A program made the position numbers and the translations under genes. Under the pieces are notes generated by a model. It did not search any database and was not told the origin of the DNA. It saw nothing but the letters and a program-made list of their open reading frames with translations. Source: Vibrio diabolicus (GTDB lineage Bacteria; Pseudomonadota; Gammaproteobacteria; Enterobacterales; Vibrionaceae). Taken from it: a stretch of 64,000 nucleotides of DNA. Positions 26,834 to 34,485 of this stretch are shown in pieces; positions within the stretch are counted from its first letter, which is position 1; each line of letters begins with the position of its first letter. The stretch covers positions 1 through 64,000 of the forward strand of contig CCKK01000023.1 in NCBI GenBank assembly GCA_001048675.1. Reading direction: 5' to 3'.

Positions 26834-27454
26834 TTACTGCAGTTGTTGGATGCGGTACACGCAGCGTCTTTGACCGCTGATGATATGCTCGGTGCGCTCT
26901 ATTTTGGTGTCACGTCCAAGCAAAGACTGAAAGACACTTAATTCTGATTGGCACAAGCTTGGGCAGCGAGTTGCGGCTTTACAAATCGGGCAGTGATTTT
27001 CGATCAAGATAAATCCGTTCTCATCTTGCTCAAGCTCGGCCATATAGCCTTCTTGCTCTCTTAGTGTCACAAGAGTTTCTAGTTTGCTTTGCAGAGAGTT
27101 GCATTGCTCAAGGTGCTGACGATAACTTTGTAACGTGAGTTTTTCTCTTTCCGATGTGACTTTGTCCAGTCCATCTTTGCCAAAAATGTGTTCGACAGCC
27201 TCTATAAACTGAATGGTCAACTCACCGTGACGGTCAGCAAATTGCTCATGACCTTTTTGAGTGAGAGACCAATGGCGAGCGGGGCGACCCACTTTGACTT
27301 TGACGTCATGAATAGACAGGATGCCATCATCTTCTAAACTCTGAAGGTGCTGACGTGCCCCCATAGTTGTCATACCCAGCTCAGAAGAGAGTTGTTTTGC
27401 AGTGACGGAACCATCACGCTTAACGATTTGCAATATCCTATCTACAGTCTTCAT
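26834..27454 (-). CDS. SufR/COG2345-type HTH transcriptional regulator with Cys cluster
   Basis: 206 residues. N-terminal winged helix: ILQIVKRDGSVTAKQLSSEL, GMTTMGARQHLQSLEDDGIL, and VGRPARHWSLTQKG (wing). The C-terminal part has NHCPICKAATRCPSLCQSEL, i.e. CxxC and CxxxC pairs, plus a further Cys near the end (RRCVYRI). In SufR and related regulators a similar Cys set holds an iron-sulfur cluster that tunes DNA binding. Here the ligand and target genes are not known. It lies alone between repeat clusters, so context does not help. Confidence 0.8.
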   Translation of the reverse strand: MKTVDRILQIVKRDGSVTAKQLSSELGMTTMGARQHLQSLEDDGILSIHDVKVKVGRPARHWSLTQKGHEQFADRHGELTIQFIEAVEHIFGKDGLDKVTSEREKLTLQSYRQHLEQCNSLQSKLETLVTLREQEGYMAELEQDENGFILIENHCPICKAATRCPSLCQSELSVFQSLLGRDTKIERTEHIISGQRRCVYRIQQLQ

Positions 27455-27570
27455 ATACCCACCATTTATACGTCAGTACATATTATGCGCGATAGGGTTA
27501 GTAAAGAAAAGTGTTGACTTAGTTTGAGTGGGGAGCTGTTGGGTCTATGTTCATGCGAACCAATATATAT

Positions 27571-27611
27571 CGCCACTCTGAACAGCGAGAAACGAGTGTG
27601 CTTCAGAATCT
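27571..27611. repeat. MITE-like repeat, right half only
   Basis: CGCCACTCTGAACAGCGAGA ... CAGAATCT matches the right arm of the full repeats; the left arm is absent. It is followed by the usual linker and a further copy. Confidence 0.7.
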
Positions 27612-27669
27612 ATCGTTCGGTTGTGCAATGGTTATGGTGAGAGGGAGAGAATAGGAGTTTGCTGTTATT

Positions 27670-27767
27670 AGATTCTTAGTCTCGCTGGAGCTCGCTAGAA
27701 TGACGAGTTCTTTTGATTTAGAGCTTATTAAAGTCACCGTCATTCTGAACAGCGAGGAACGAGTGTG
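27670..27767. repeat. MITE-like palindromic repeat, copy 5, right end truncated
   Basis: AGATTCTTAGTCTCGCTGGA through CGTCATTCTGAACAGCGAGG, ending GAGTGTGAG without the terminal AGAATCT. It lies just downstream of glpX. Confidence 0.82.
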
Positions 27768-27813
27768 AGAAAGAAAGGCTCCAACTCAGATTGGCTAGAG
27801 CCTCGAGAAATGC

Positions 27814-28821
27814 TTAAAGAATAATATCACGCACTTCTGGATCTTTACGATCTAGGTAGTGAGTCGACTTAATACGACGAATAGTACGGCATCGACCACG
27901 CACGAGCAGCGTTTCTGTGGTTGCGATATTGCCTTGGCGAGAGATGCCTTCTAGCAAGTCACCTTTAGTGATGCCTGTAGCTGAAAATACCACATTGTCG
28001 CTACGGGCCATGTCTTCCATTTTGAGGACAACATTCGCTTTTACGCCCATTTCATCGCAGCGTTTTAGTTCGTCTGCGCCGTAAATGCGGTTTTCTTCAG
28101 TATCGCCTTTTACTTCGTGACGCGGAAGTAGACGACCGTGCATGTCACCGTCTAGCGCTCGAATCACCGCGGCTGAGACGACCCCTTCTGGCGCGCCGCC
28201 AATACAGTACATCATGTCCACTTCACTGTCTGGCATACAAGTCAGAATAGAGGCAGCCACGTCACCATCAGGCACCGCAAAGACACGTACGCCCATTGCT
28301 TGCATTTCTGCAATAACGTCATCGTGGCGAGGTTTCGCAAGGGTAATAACGACTAAGGTATCAAGTGGTTTGTTCAGGGCTTTTGCTACGTTCTCTAGGT
28401 TCTCTTTTAACGGCTTTTCTAAGTCAATCACGCCTTTTGCACCAGGGCCAACAACCAGTTTTTCCATGTACATATCTGGCGCTTTAAGAAAGCTGCCTTT
28501 CTCACCTGCGGCAAGTACGGCTAGTGCGTTTGATTGTCCCATTGCCGTCATACGCGTCCCTTCAATCGGGTCGACTGCAATATCTACTTCATCACCACCA
28601 ATACCCACTTGCTCACCAATGTATAGCATTGGCGCATCATCGATTTCACCCTCACCAATGACAATTTCACCACTGATATCTGTTTTGTTCAGTAGGGTGC
28701 GCATAACTTCAACAGCTGCGCCATCGGCTGCATTTTTATCGCCACGGCCAAGCCATTTGTAACCAGCCAAAGCTGCACCTTCAGTCACACGGGAAAATGC
28801 CATTGCTAAATCGCGTTTCAT
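27814..28821 (-). CDS. glpX: Fructose-1,6-bisphosphatase class II
   Basis: 335 residues, the standard GlpX length. Metal and substrate motifs: GEIVIGEGEIDDAPMLYIGE, DIAVDPIEGTRMTAMGQSNA, GDVAASI, and GGAPEGVVSAA. It hydrolyses fructose-1,6-bisphosphate to fructose-6-phosphate in gluconeogenesis with Mn2+ or Mg2+. In many vibrios it lies next to zapB as here. In E. coli glpX is in the glpFKX operon; no glpF or glpK gene is present beside it. The 5' region to zapB is about 350 bp and shared by the two divergent genes. Confidence 0.96.
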   Translation of the reverse strand: MKRDLAMAFSRVTEGAALAGYKWLGRGDKNAADGAAVEVMRTLLNKTDISGEIVIGEGEIDDAPMLYIGEQVGIGGDEVDIAVDPIEGTRMTAMGQSNALAVLAAGEKGSFLKAPDMYMEKLVVGPGAKGVIDLEKPLKENLENVAKALNKPLDTLVVITLAKPRHDDVIAEMQAMGVRVFAVPDGDVAASILTCMPDSEVDMMYCIGGAPEGVVSAAVIRALDGDMHGRLLPRHEVKGDTEENRIYGADELKRCDEMGVKANVVLKMEDMARSDNVVFSATGITKGDLLEGISRQGNIATTETLLVRGRCRTIRRIKSTHYLDRKDPEVRDIIL

Positions 28822-29169
28822 GATGTCTCCAAGTAAGCAAGAGGGAAGAAGAATTTGCGCGGCGATTCTATCACAACGTAGGGTAAACGTTTGCCTTTTT
28901 GCGGAGCTTTTACTTTATCTAGCTTGAATTTGATCAATACTTAGGGCGATTTTCAGCGTGGGGGGAGGCAAAATCCTTGCTCAAAAATGCTTCGGCGATA
29001 AGAAAAGTCAGCGTTTAGTGAGATTGCGCCGATTTTTTGACCGAATGATGCGAAATATCGAATATAGTGAGTGTTTCTCATCGCGACGCTGAGTAGAATG
29101 AACCTTATATAGGTTAGGTGTGCATTAATCTCGCACATCGTCCCAACGGAATAACATAGGTAGGCCAAG
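28822..29169. promoter_or_regulatory. Divergent promoter region between glpX and zapB
   Basis: No coding sequence is convincing here. On the plus strand TTGACC (29037-29042) with a 17-bp gap to GAATAT (29060-29065) is a possible zapB promoter; no clear operator or terminator is visible. Confidence 0.4.
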
Positions 29170-29412
29170 ATGTCTTTTGAAGTACTAGAACAACTAGAAT
29201 CTAAAATTCAAACTGCAGTTGACACAATCACTCTTCTTCAGATGGAAGTCGAAGAGCTGAAAGAAGATAAAGCAAAACTTGCGGAAGAAGCGAACGAGCT
29301 TCGCTCTCAACGAGAAGAGCTAGAGCAAAAAGCACAACAAGCACAGCAAGAGCATGCGCAATGGCAAGAGCGCATTCGTGCACTACTTGGCAAAATGGAC
29401 GAAGTGGAATAA
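29170..29412 (+). CDS. zapB: Cell division protein ZapB
   Basis: 80 residues forming one continuous coiled coil (heptads through LESKIQTAVDTITLLQMEVE and LRSQREELEQKAQQAQQEHA) with LGKMDEVE at the end, like E. coli ZapB (about 80 residues). ZapB links ZapA on the Z-ring to MatP and the terminus region and stabilises the divisome. ATG 29170 follows AGGTAGGCCAAG. Its place beside rraA and menA is the conserved gammaproteobacterial order. Confidence 0.93.
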   Translation: MSFEVLEQLESKIQTAVDTITLLQMEVEELKEDKAKLAEEANELRSQREELEQKAQQAQQEHAQWQERIRALLGKMDEVE

Positions 29413-29437
29413 TCCGGCTTCTTCATTCCAAATTAAA

Positions 29438-29466
29438 AACACCCGCGTTAAGCGGGTGTTTGTGTT
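29438..29466. terminator. Terminator between zapB and rraA
   Basis: AACACCCGC (29438-29446), GTTAA loop, GCGGGTGTT (29452-29460), then a T-rich stretch. It serves zapB. Confidence 0.88.
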
Positions 29467-29547
29467 TTGGGCAAGTTGAAAATCGTTGGGACAAGCTCGA
29501 TTCTGATAGCCAAGAGAAGGTCCTATAACTTAGGTATCTAAGACTCG

Positions 29548-30054
29548 TTATTCTTCTTCATCCAACTCTAAATCAATATTCAATGGCTCAGGCGACAGGA
29601 TGATCCCAGTGCTATCAGCATAAATATAATCTTCAGGTAAGAAGCTGACGCCGCCAAAGTTGACTGGTACATCTAATTCGCCGATACCCTGGCTGGTCGC
29701 TCCAACAGGAATAGAAGCGAGGGCTTGAATGCCTAAGTTCATATCTTCAAGTTCATCTACTTCACGAACACAGCCGTAAACGACAATGCCTTCCCACTCG
29801 TTTTCTTCCGCAATAGTTGCGATTTCTGCATCGATAAGGGCTTTACGTAGGGAACCGCCACCGTCAATTAACAAAACGCGACCAAGTCCATCTTGCTCTA
29901 ATGTCTCGCGGATCAACGAATTATCTTCAAAACACTTGATGGTGGTGATTTGCCCGGCAAATGAAGCGCGACCGCCAAAATTACTGAACATTGGTTCAAC
30001 CACATCTACCTGATCGAGGTAGATATCACAGAGTGCTGAGGTATTGTATTCCAT
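29548..30054 (-). CDS. rraA: Regulator of RNase E activity A
   Basis: 168 residues. Typical RraA sequence: FSNFGGRASFAGQITTIKCF, GLGRVLLIDGGGSLRKALID, GWEG-type EGIVVYGCVREVDEL, and the acidic C-terminus. RraA forms a ring-shaped trimer that binds RNase E and the degradosome helicase RhlB and lowers mRNA turnover. It lies downstream of menA on the same strand with a 76-nt gap, as in E. coli, and is probably cotranscribed. Its fold resembles methyltransferases but it has no such activity. Confidence 0.95.
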   Translation of the reverse strand: MEYNTSALCDIYLDQVDVVEPMFSNFGGRASFAGQITTIKCFEDNSLIRETLEQDGLGRVLLIDGGGSLRKALIDAEIATIAEENEWEGIVVYGCVREVDELEDMNLGIQALASIPVGATSQGIGELDVPVNFGGVSFLPEDYIYADSTGIILSPEPLNIDLELDEEE

Positions 30055-30130
30055 AGCGTACCTTTCTAAACAGAAATTGGTTGTCTTTGAGTATATCTAG
30101 GCATTAAGTCAATGCAATGACAATCCTTTT

Positions 30131-31048
30131 TTAACTTACTAGAGTTTGAGCTACCACAATTGTTGCAAACAAAACGTTGGTGACTAAAGAACATTTCACG
30201 ATGACTGGCATCATTGGTGCTATCTGAGCGGGCTTTTGTGTATGCCAAACCGCTTTACCATGATCGGCCACGAAATAAATACTAAGTAAAAATGGCAAGC
30301 TAATCCAAACGGGTTTGTCTTGAATTAACAAGTAAGCCGCAAAGGCAAGAATAGCGCCGCCAAGTAAAACAAAGTGGTACTGCTTGGCTTTGCGTTGACC
30401 CAAACGCACTGCGACCGTGCGTTTACCACACTCTCGGTCGTTCTCGATATCACGCATATTGTTGATGTTGAGTACTGCAACGGCGAGTAAACCGCAGCCT
30501 AGAGCAGGTAAGAATAGCGTGGTATCTACGTGACCAGTATGCAAGAAATAGGTACCGGATACGCCGAGTAAACCAAAAAACAAGAAAACCGAAATATCGC
30601 CAAGCCCCACGTAACCGTATGGTTTGCTACCCATGGTGTAAGCAATCGCCGCGAGGATGGCTAAAATTCCCAGCCCGATAAACGTCACAATGCTTTCCAG
30701 TGAGCTTAGTGAATAGAAAACTAACACTAAGCCAGAAATGGCGGTCAGAACGATGTTAAAGATAATCGCCTGTTTCATCTGTTTCGCACTTACCGCGCCA
30801 GACTGCATCGCTCGTAATGGGCCAAGGCGTTTGTCGTTATCTGTACCTTGAACGGCATCGCCATAGTCGTTTGCCAGGTTGGACAGAATTTGCAGTAACG
30901 TCGCGGTTACGAAAGCCATGATGGCAATTGTCAGTGAAAAATGACCCGCCGAGTAGGCGAGTACGCTACCCGTTAAGATAGAGACCAATGCCAGAGGTAA
31001 TGTTTTTGGACGAGCGGCTTCAAGCCAGATCTGTAGAGATTGTTTCAT
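30131..31048 (-). CDS. menA: 1,4-dihydroxy-2-naphthoate polyprenyltransferase
   Basis: 305 residues, eight to nine membrane segments. UbiA-family Asp motifs: LANDYGDAVQGTDNDKR (first NDxxD-type) and NMRDIENDRECGKRT (second DxxxD). It attaches the polyprenyl chain to DHNA, giving demethylmenaquinone, needed for anaerobic respiration. N-terminal RPKTLPLALVSILTGS is typical of MenA. ATG at 31046-31048; followed by rraA on the same strand. The 5' side is the repeat-filled gap separating it from hslU. Confidence 0.95.
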   Translation of the reverse strand: MKQSLQIWLEAARPKTLPLALVSILTGSVLAYSAGHFSLTIAIMAFVTATLLQILSNLANDYGDAVQGTDNDKRLGPLRAMQSGAVSAKQMKQAIIFNIVLTAISGLVLVFYSLSSLESIVTFIGLGILAILAAIAYTMGSKPYGYVGLGDISVFLFFGLLGVSGTYFLHTGHVDTTLFLPALGCGLLAVAVLNINNMRDIENDRECGKRTVAVRLGQRKAKQYHFVLLGGAILAFAAYLLIQDKPVWISLPFLLSIYFVADHGKAVWHTQKPAQIAPMMPVIVKCSLVTNVLFATIVVAQTLVS

Positions 31049-31228
31049 GGAAATTTCGTGCTAGTAACCAATGTGCCCAGTATAAGCACAAAGAGGCAGA
31101 TACGCTATTGACCTAAAACAACTCAACTAGAAGTCAAAGGGTGAAGTAGAAGGAAAGCAGTTTCGATGTTTGAGGCGATAAAATAGCCCTCTTTTTGGAA
31201 AGTGGAGGGTACGGAGAACGCTGCTATT

Positions 31229-31335
31229 AGATTCTTAGTCTCGCTTGAGCTCGCTAGAATGACGAGTTCTTTCGATTTAGAGCTTATTAAAGTCACCGTC
31301 ATTCTGAACAGCGAGGAACGAGGGATTCAGAATCT
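31229..31335. repeat. MITE-like palindromic repeat, copy 6
   Basis: AGATTCTTAGTCTCGCTTGA to CAGAATCT, with inner arms CGCTAGAATGACGA and CGTCATTCTGAACAGCGAGG. The next copies follow at about 187-bp intervals. Confidence 0.85.
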
Positions 31336-31372
31336 ATCATCCGATTGTGCAGAATCTATCATCCGATTGTGC
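31329..31372. repeat. 22-bp tandem duplication at the end of copy 6
   Basis: AGAATCTATCATCCGATTGT plus GC is repeated exactly twice, 31329-31350 and 31351-31372, starting at the repeat terminus. Confidence 0.9.
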
Positions 31373-31415
31373 AGTGGTGAAGGCGAGTTCGAAAGAATTG
31401 TTGTTTGCTGTTAGC

Positions 31416-31522
31416 AGATTCTTAGTCTCGCTTGAGCTCGCTAGAATGACCAGGCCTTTGATTTAGCTGTTGTCAAAGTAACCGTCATTCTGAATAACGA
31501 GGAACGAGGTGGTTCAGAATCT
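31416..31522. repeat. MITE-like palindromic repeat, copy 7
   Basis: AGATTCTTAGTCTCGCTTGA to AGAATCT; the centre differs from copy 6 while the arms are conserved. Confidence 0.85.
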
Positions 31523-31560
31523 ATCATCCGATTGTGTTCAGAATCTATCATCCGATTGTG
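31513..31560. repeat. 24-bp tandem duplication at the end of copy 7
   Basis: TTCAGAATCTATCATCCGAT plus TGTG occurs twice in a row, 31513-31536 and 31537-31560. It parallels the 22-bp duplication at copy 6. Confidence 0.9.
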
Positions 31561-31603
31561 TGGTGGTTAAGGTTAGTGGGAAAGAATAGGGTGTGCTGTT
31601 ACT

Positions 31604-31685
31604 AGATTCTTAGTCTCGCTTGAGCTCGCTAGAATGACCAGATCTTTTGATCTAGGTGTTGTCACAGTAACCGTCATTCTAAACA
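31604..31685. repeat. MITE-like palindromic repeat, copy 8, truncated
   Basis: Complete left arm; the right arm stops within CGTCATTCTAAACA, where the hslU terminator begins. Confidence 0.8.
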
Positions 31686-31715
31686 AAAAAGCCCAGAAAC
31701 AAGGTTCTGGGCTTT
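31685..31715 (-). terminator. Terminator of hslU
   Basis: AAAGCCCAGAA (31688-31698) with TTCTGGGCTTT (31705-31715); read on the minus strand it ends in a run of Ts, 18 nt after the hslU stop. Confidence 0.88.
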
Positions 31716-31732
31716 GGTAAAATAGATTGCGA

Positions 31733-33064
31733 TTAAAGAATAAAGCGGCTTAGATCTTCATCTTCAATCGTGTCGCCTAGGCGCTCTTTCACATAAGCGG
31801 CATCGATAACAAACTTCGCGCCAGATTGCTCTGCTGCATCGTAAGAGATTTCATCCATTAAGCGCTCCATAACGGTATGCAAGCGACGAGCACCGATGTT
31901 TTCTGTGCTTTCGTTGACCGTCCATGCCGCTTCCGCGATTTGCGTGATGCCATCTTCTGTGAACTCGATGTCCACATCTTCCGTTTTCATCAACGCAACG
32001 TACTGCTCTGTTAGAGAGGCTTTTGGCTCTGTCAGAATGCGTTTGAAGTCGTTGCTGCTTAGTGCTTCTAGCTCAACACGAATTGGTAGACGACCTTGCA
32101 ATTCTGGGATCAAGTCAGATGGTTTTGCCACTTGGAATGCACCAGATGCAACAAACAGAATGTGGTCTGTTTTTACCATGCCGTGCTTGGTTGATACCGT
32201 GCTGCCTTCAATCAATGGAAGTAGGTCGCGCTGAACACCTTCGCGTGAAACGTCTGGGCCTGAGCTCTCGCCGCGTTTACAGATCTTGTCGATCTCATCG
32301 ATAAATACGATGCCGTTGTTTTCAACGTTGAAAATCGCCGCTTCTTTTAGCTCTTCTTGGTTAACCAGTTTTGCCGCTTCTTCTTCCGCTAACGCTTTCA
32401 TTGCGTCTTTGATTTTCAGCTTACGTTTTTTCTTAGTGTCGCCTGCCAGGTTTTGGAACATGCCTTGCAGCTGGTTAGTCATCTCTTCCATACCTGGGGG
32501 CGCCATGATCTCTACGCCCATTTGTGGTGCGGCTACGTCGATTTCAATTTCTTTATCGTCTAGTTGGCCTTCACGCAGTTTCTTACGGAAGATCTGGCGA
32601 GTGTGAGAAGACTCTTCCGTTTGCTCTGCTTGACCCCAGCTATCACGTGCTGGTGGCAGTAGCGCATCAAGAATGCGTTCTTCCGCTTGCTCTTCAGCGC
32701 GGAATTTTACTTTTTCCATCGCTTGTTGATGCGTCATTTTTACCGCGACATCAGTCAGGTCACGGATGATGGTTTCAACTTCTTTACCAACGTAACCCAC
32801 TTCGGTGAATTTTGTCGCTTCAACTTTGATGAAAGGGGCATTTGCCAGTTTTGCGAGGCGGCGTGCGATTTCAGTCTTACCAACACCAGTAGGACCAATC
32901 ATCAAAATGTTTTTTGGCGTCACTTCGGCACGCAAACTTTCTTCAAGCTGCATACGGCGCCAGCGGTTACGAAGTGCAATCGCAACCGAACGCTTGGCTT
33001 TTTCTTGACCGATAATGTGGCGGTTCAATTCATGAACGATTTCGCGAGGCGTCATTTCAGACAT
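31733..33064 (-). CDS. hslU: ATP-dependent protease ATPase subunit HslU
   Basis: 443 residues, as in E. coli. AAA+ Walker A GPTGVGKT (residues 57-64), Walker B GIVFIDEIDKICKRG, the intermediate domain with MAPPGMEEMTNQLQGMFQN, and the C-terminal EDLSRFIL tail that inserts into HslV. The hexamer unfolds substrates and feeds them to HslV. It lies 23 nt downstream of hslV in one heat-shock operon, with its own terminator at 31685-31715. Confidence 0.98.
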   Translation of the reverse strand: MSEMTPREIVHELNRHIIGQEKAKRSVAIALRNRWRRMQLEESLRAEVTPKNILMIGPTGVGKTEIARRLAKLANAPFIKVEATKFTEVGYVGKEVETIIRDLTDVAVKMTHQQAMEKVKFRAEEQAEERILDALLPPARDSWGQAEQTEESSHTRQIFRKKLREGQLDDKEIEIDVAAPQMGVEIMAPPGMEEMTNQLQGMFQNLAGDTKKKRKLKIKDAMKALAEEEAAKLVNQEELKEAAIFNVENNGIVFIDEIDKICKRGESSGPDVSREGVQRDLLPLIEGSTVSTKHGMVKTDHILFVASGAFQVAKPSDLIPELQGRLPIRVELEALSSNDFKRILTEPKASLTEQYVALMKTEDVDIEFTEDGITQIAEAAWTVNESTENIGARRLHTVMERLMDEISYDAAEQSGAKFVIDAAYVKERLGDTIEDEDLSRFIL

Positions 33065-33087
33065 ATTCTTTCCTTACTTCGTTACGA

Positions 33088-33639
33088 TTACGCGGTTGGT
33101 TTTTCAGGCTCTACCGTTGAGTCTAGCTCTTCTACTGTGTGGTGGTGGTTGGTGAAGACACAAATATCACCCGCGATGTTGAGGGCTTTTTCCGCGATCT
33201 CACGAGCATCTAGATCTGTGTTTTCTAGTAGGGCGGTTGCTGCAGCTTGTGCGTAAGCACCACCAGAGCCAATCGCAATCAGGTCGTGTTCTGGCTGTAC
33301 GACATCACCATTACCGGTAATGATTAACGATGCGGTTTCGTCGGCAACGGCAAGCAAGGCTTCGAGCTTGCGCAGAGCACGATCGCTACGCCAGTCTTTG
33401 GCTAGCTCAACCGCAGCCTTAGTTAGGTGGCCTTGGTGCATTTGCAGCTTGCTTTCGAAGCGCTCAAAAAGGGTGAAGGCATCCGCAGTGCCGCCAGCAA
33501 AGCCCGCTAGTACTTGGTTGTTATATAAGCGGCGAACTTTGCGCGCATTACCTTTCATTACGGTATTGCCTAGAGATACTTGGCCATCACCCGCGATGAC
33601 GACTTTATTATTTCGACGTACAGATACAATGGTAGTCAC
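33088..33639 (-). CDS. hslV: ATP-dependent protease proteolytic subunit HslV
   Basis: 183 residues beginning MTTIVSVRRNNKVVIAGDGQ, so removal of Met exposes the catalytic N-terminal Thr of this proteasome-like peptidase. VSLGNTVMKGNARKVRRL and the GSGGAYAQAAATALLEN region are family-typical. Two hexameric rings form the protease core capped by HslU. First gene of the operon. Upstream on the minus strand is a sigma-32 promoter (33680-33708). Confidence 0.98.
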   Translation of the reverse strand: MTTIVSVRRNNKVVIAGDGQVSLGNTVMKGNARKVRRLYNNQVLAGFAGGTADAFTLFERFESKLQMHQGHLTKAAVELAKDWRSDRALRKLEALLAVADETASLIITGNGDVVQPEHDLIAIGSGGAYAQAAATALLENTDLDAREIAEKALNIAGDICVFTNHHHTVEELDSTVEPEKPTA

Positions 33640-33679
33640 AGTCGACCTCTTGATTATTTCTCTTTGGATTTAATTCAGT

Positions 33680-33708
33680 ATATGGGGGAGGGGAAATAGG
33701 GATTCAAG
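33680..33708 (-). promoter_or_regulatory. Sigma-32 (heat-shock) promoter of hslVU
   Basis: On the minus strand CTTGAAT (33702-33708) is followed after 14 nt by CCCCATAT (33680-33687), agreeing with the RpoH consensus CTTGAAA-N(11-16)-CCCCATNT. It lies about 40 nt upstream of the hslV ATG. Confidence 0.85.
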
Positions 33709-33721
33709 GGGGCAAAAAGAA

Positions 33722-33750
33722 AGGCCCTAGGATCTTAGCTCCTAGGGCCT
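33722..33750 (-). terminator. Terminator of ftsN
   Basis: AGGCCCTAGGA (33722-33732) with TCCTAGGGCCT (33740-33750); followed on the minus strand by TTCTTTTT. It separates ftsN from the hslVU promoter. Confidence 0.9.
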
Positions 33751-33754
33751 GAGT

Positions 33755-34303
33755 TTAAAGATTTTCTTTCCAAATCGCACATGGCTCGATTTTCGCGCGT
33801 TGCAGTTTATGACGGTCACGTTCTGCATCACGTTTGAACTTATACGGACCTAGCACCACGCGATACCATGAACTGCCTTCTTTCTTACGAATCTTGCTCG
33901 ACATCCCTTGGAACGCGATTGCAAGCTTACGCTCTTCTGCTTGCGCCTGGGTTTTGTAAGCACCACATTGCATGATGTAAGGAATTTTAGAAACTTCAAT
34001 TTCTTTGGCCACAACTTCAACTTCACGTTTCGGTAGTGACTCAACATATTCCCATTTTTCTTCTGGTGGTGGTGGCAAGTCTTTTTTCGGCTTTGGTTTG
34101 CTTACAGTGGTTGTTGGCTGCTTCACGACTGGTTGTTTAGGTTCTGGGTCGCTACTCAAAAGGTAAAGACCATAGCCAAAACCACCCACGAGCAAGACAG
34201 CGAGCAGGCCACTACGCCAAGGCTTTTTTCTTCTCGGCGGCTGTTTTTTTGTCGACTTTTTTGGGGCGCCTCGCCCCCGTCTTACATAATCTCTATTTGC
34301 CAC
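33755..34303 (-). CDS. ftsN: Cell division protein FtsN
   Basis: 182 residues, shorter than E. coli FtsN (319) but normal for vibrios. Cytoplasmic basic N-terminus (RRGRGAPKKSTKKQPPRRKK), one membrane segment (about residues 31-50), a Pro/Lys-rich periplasmic linker, and a C-terminal SPOR domain (about 105-180; KIPYIMQCGAYKTQAQAEER ... YRVVLGPYKFKRDAERDRHK) that binds denuded septal peptidoglycan. It triggers septal synthesis by FtsWI. Located between cytR and hslV, the conserved order. Confidence 0.93.
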   Translation of the reverse strand: MANRDYVRRGRGAPKKSTKKQPPRRKKPWRSGLLAVLLVGGFGYGLYLLSSDPEPKQPVVKQPTTTVSKPKPKKDLPPPPEEKWEYVESLPKREVEVVAKEIEVSKIPYIMQCGAYKTQAQAEERKLAIAFQGMSSKIRKKEGSSWYRVVLGPYKFKRDAERDRHKLQRAKIEPCAIWKENL

Positions 34304-34435
34304 GGTTATTTCTGGTCATCAAGGATTCTTGCAAATATGTTAATCCAGAACGAGTTGAGAAAACACCCTATTGATAGAATCTTGATAGCTAAATTATATT
34401 TATTCGGAGATACACAAAAAGCAGGAGGGGCAAAT

Positions 34436-34462
34436 AAAAAGCGGCGCCTTAGCACCGCTTTG
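34436..34462 (-). terminator. Terminator of cytR
   Basis: AAAGCGG ... CCGCTTT hairpin with further internal GC pairs, followed on the minus strand by TTTTTATTTG. It lies 24 nt past the cytR stop. Confidence 0.75.
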
Positions 34463-34485
34463 GGTATGAATACCTAATCTTTAGG

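Noticed and set aside
28142..28762. 206-codon plus-strand open frame opposite glpX
   Set aside because: It lies wholly antisense to a clear glpX, is rich in Ser/Pro/Thr as expected from reverse-strand reading, and has no ribosome binding site or family motif.
28953..29168. 71-codon minus-strand frame upstream of glpX
   Set aside because: Falls in the divergent promoter gap, no ribosome binding site, ends against zapB, no recognisable family.
31202..31414. 70-codon open frame within the repeat cluster
   Set aside because: Made almost entirely of the palindromic repeat and its linker, so it is a by-product of repeat sequence.
32687..33256. 189-codon plus-strand open frame opposite hslU/hslV
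   Set aside because: It spans the hslU-hslV junction on the opposite strand, has unusual amino-acid composition and no motif; a shadow of the two real genes.
34133..34477. 114-codon plus-strand open frame opposite the ftsN start
   Set aside because: Runs across the ftsN 5' end and the cytR terminator; no start signal and no similarity.
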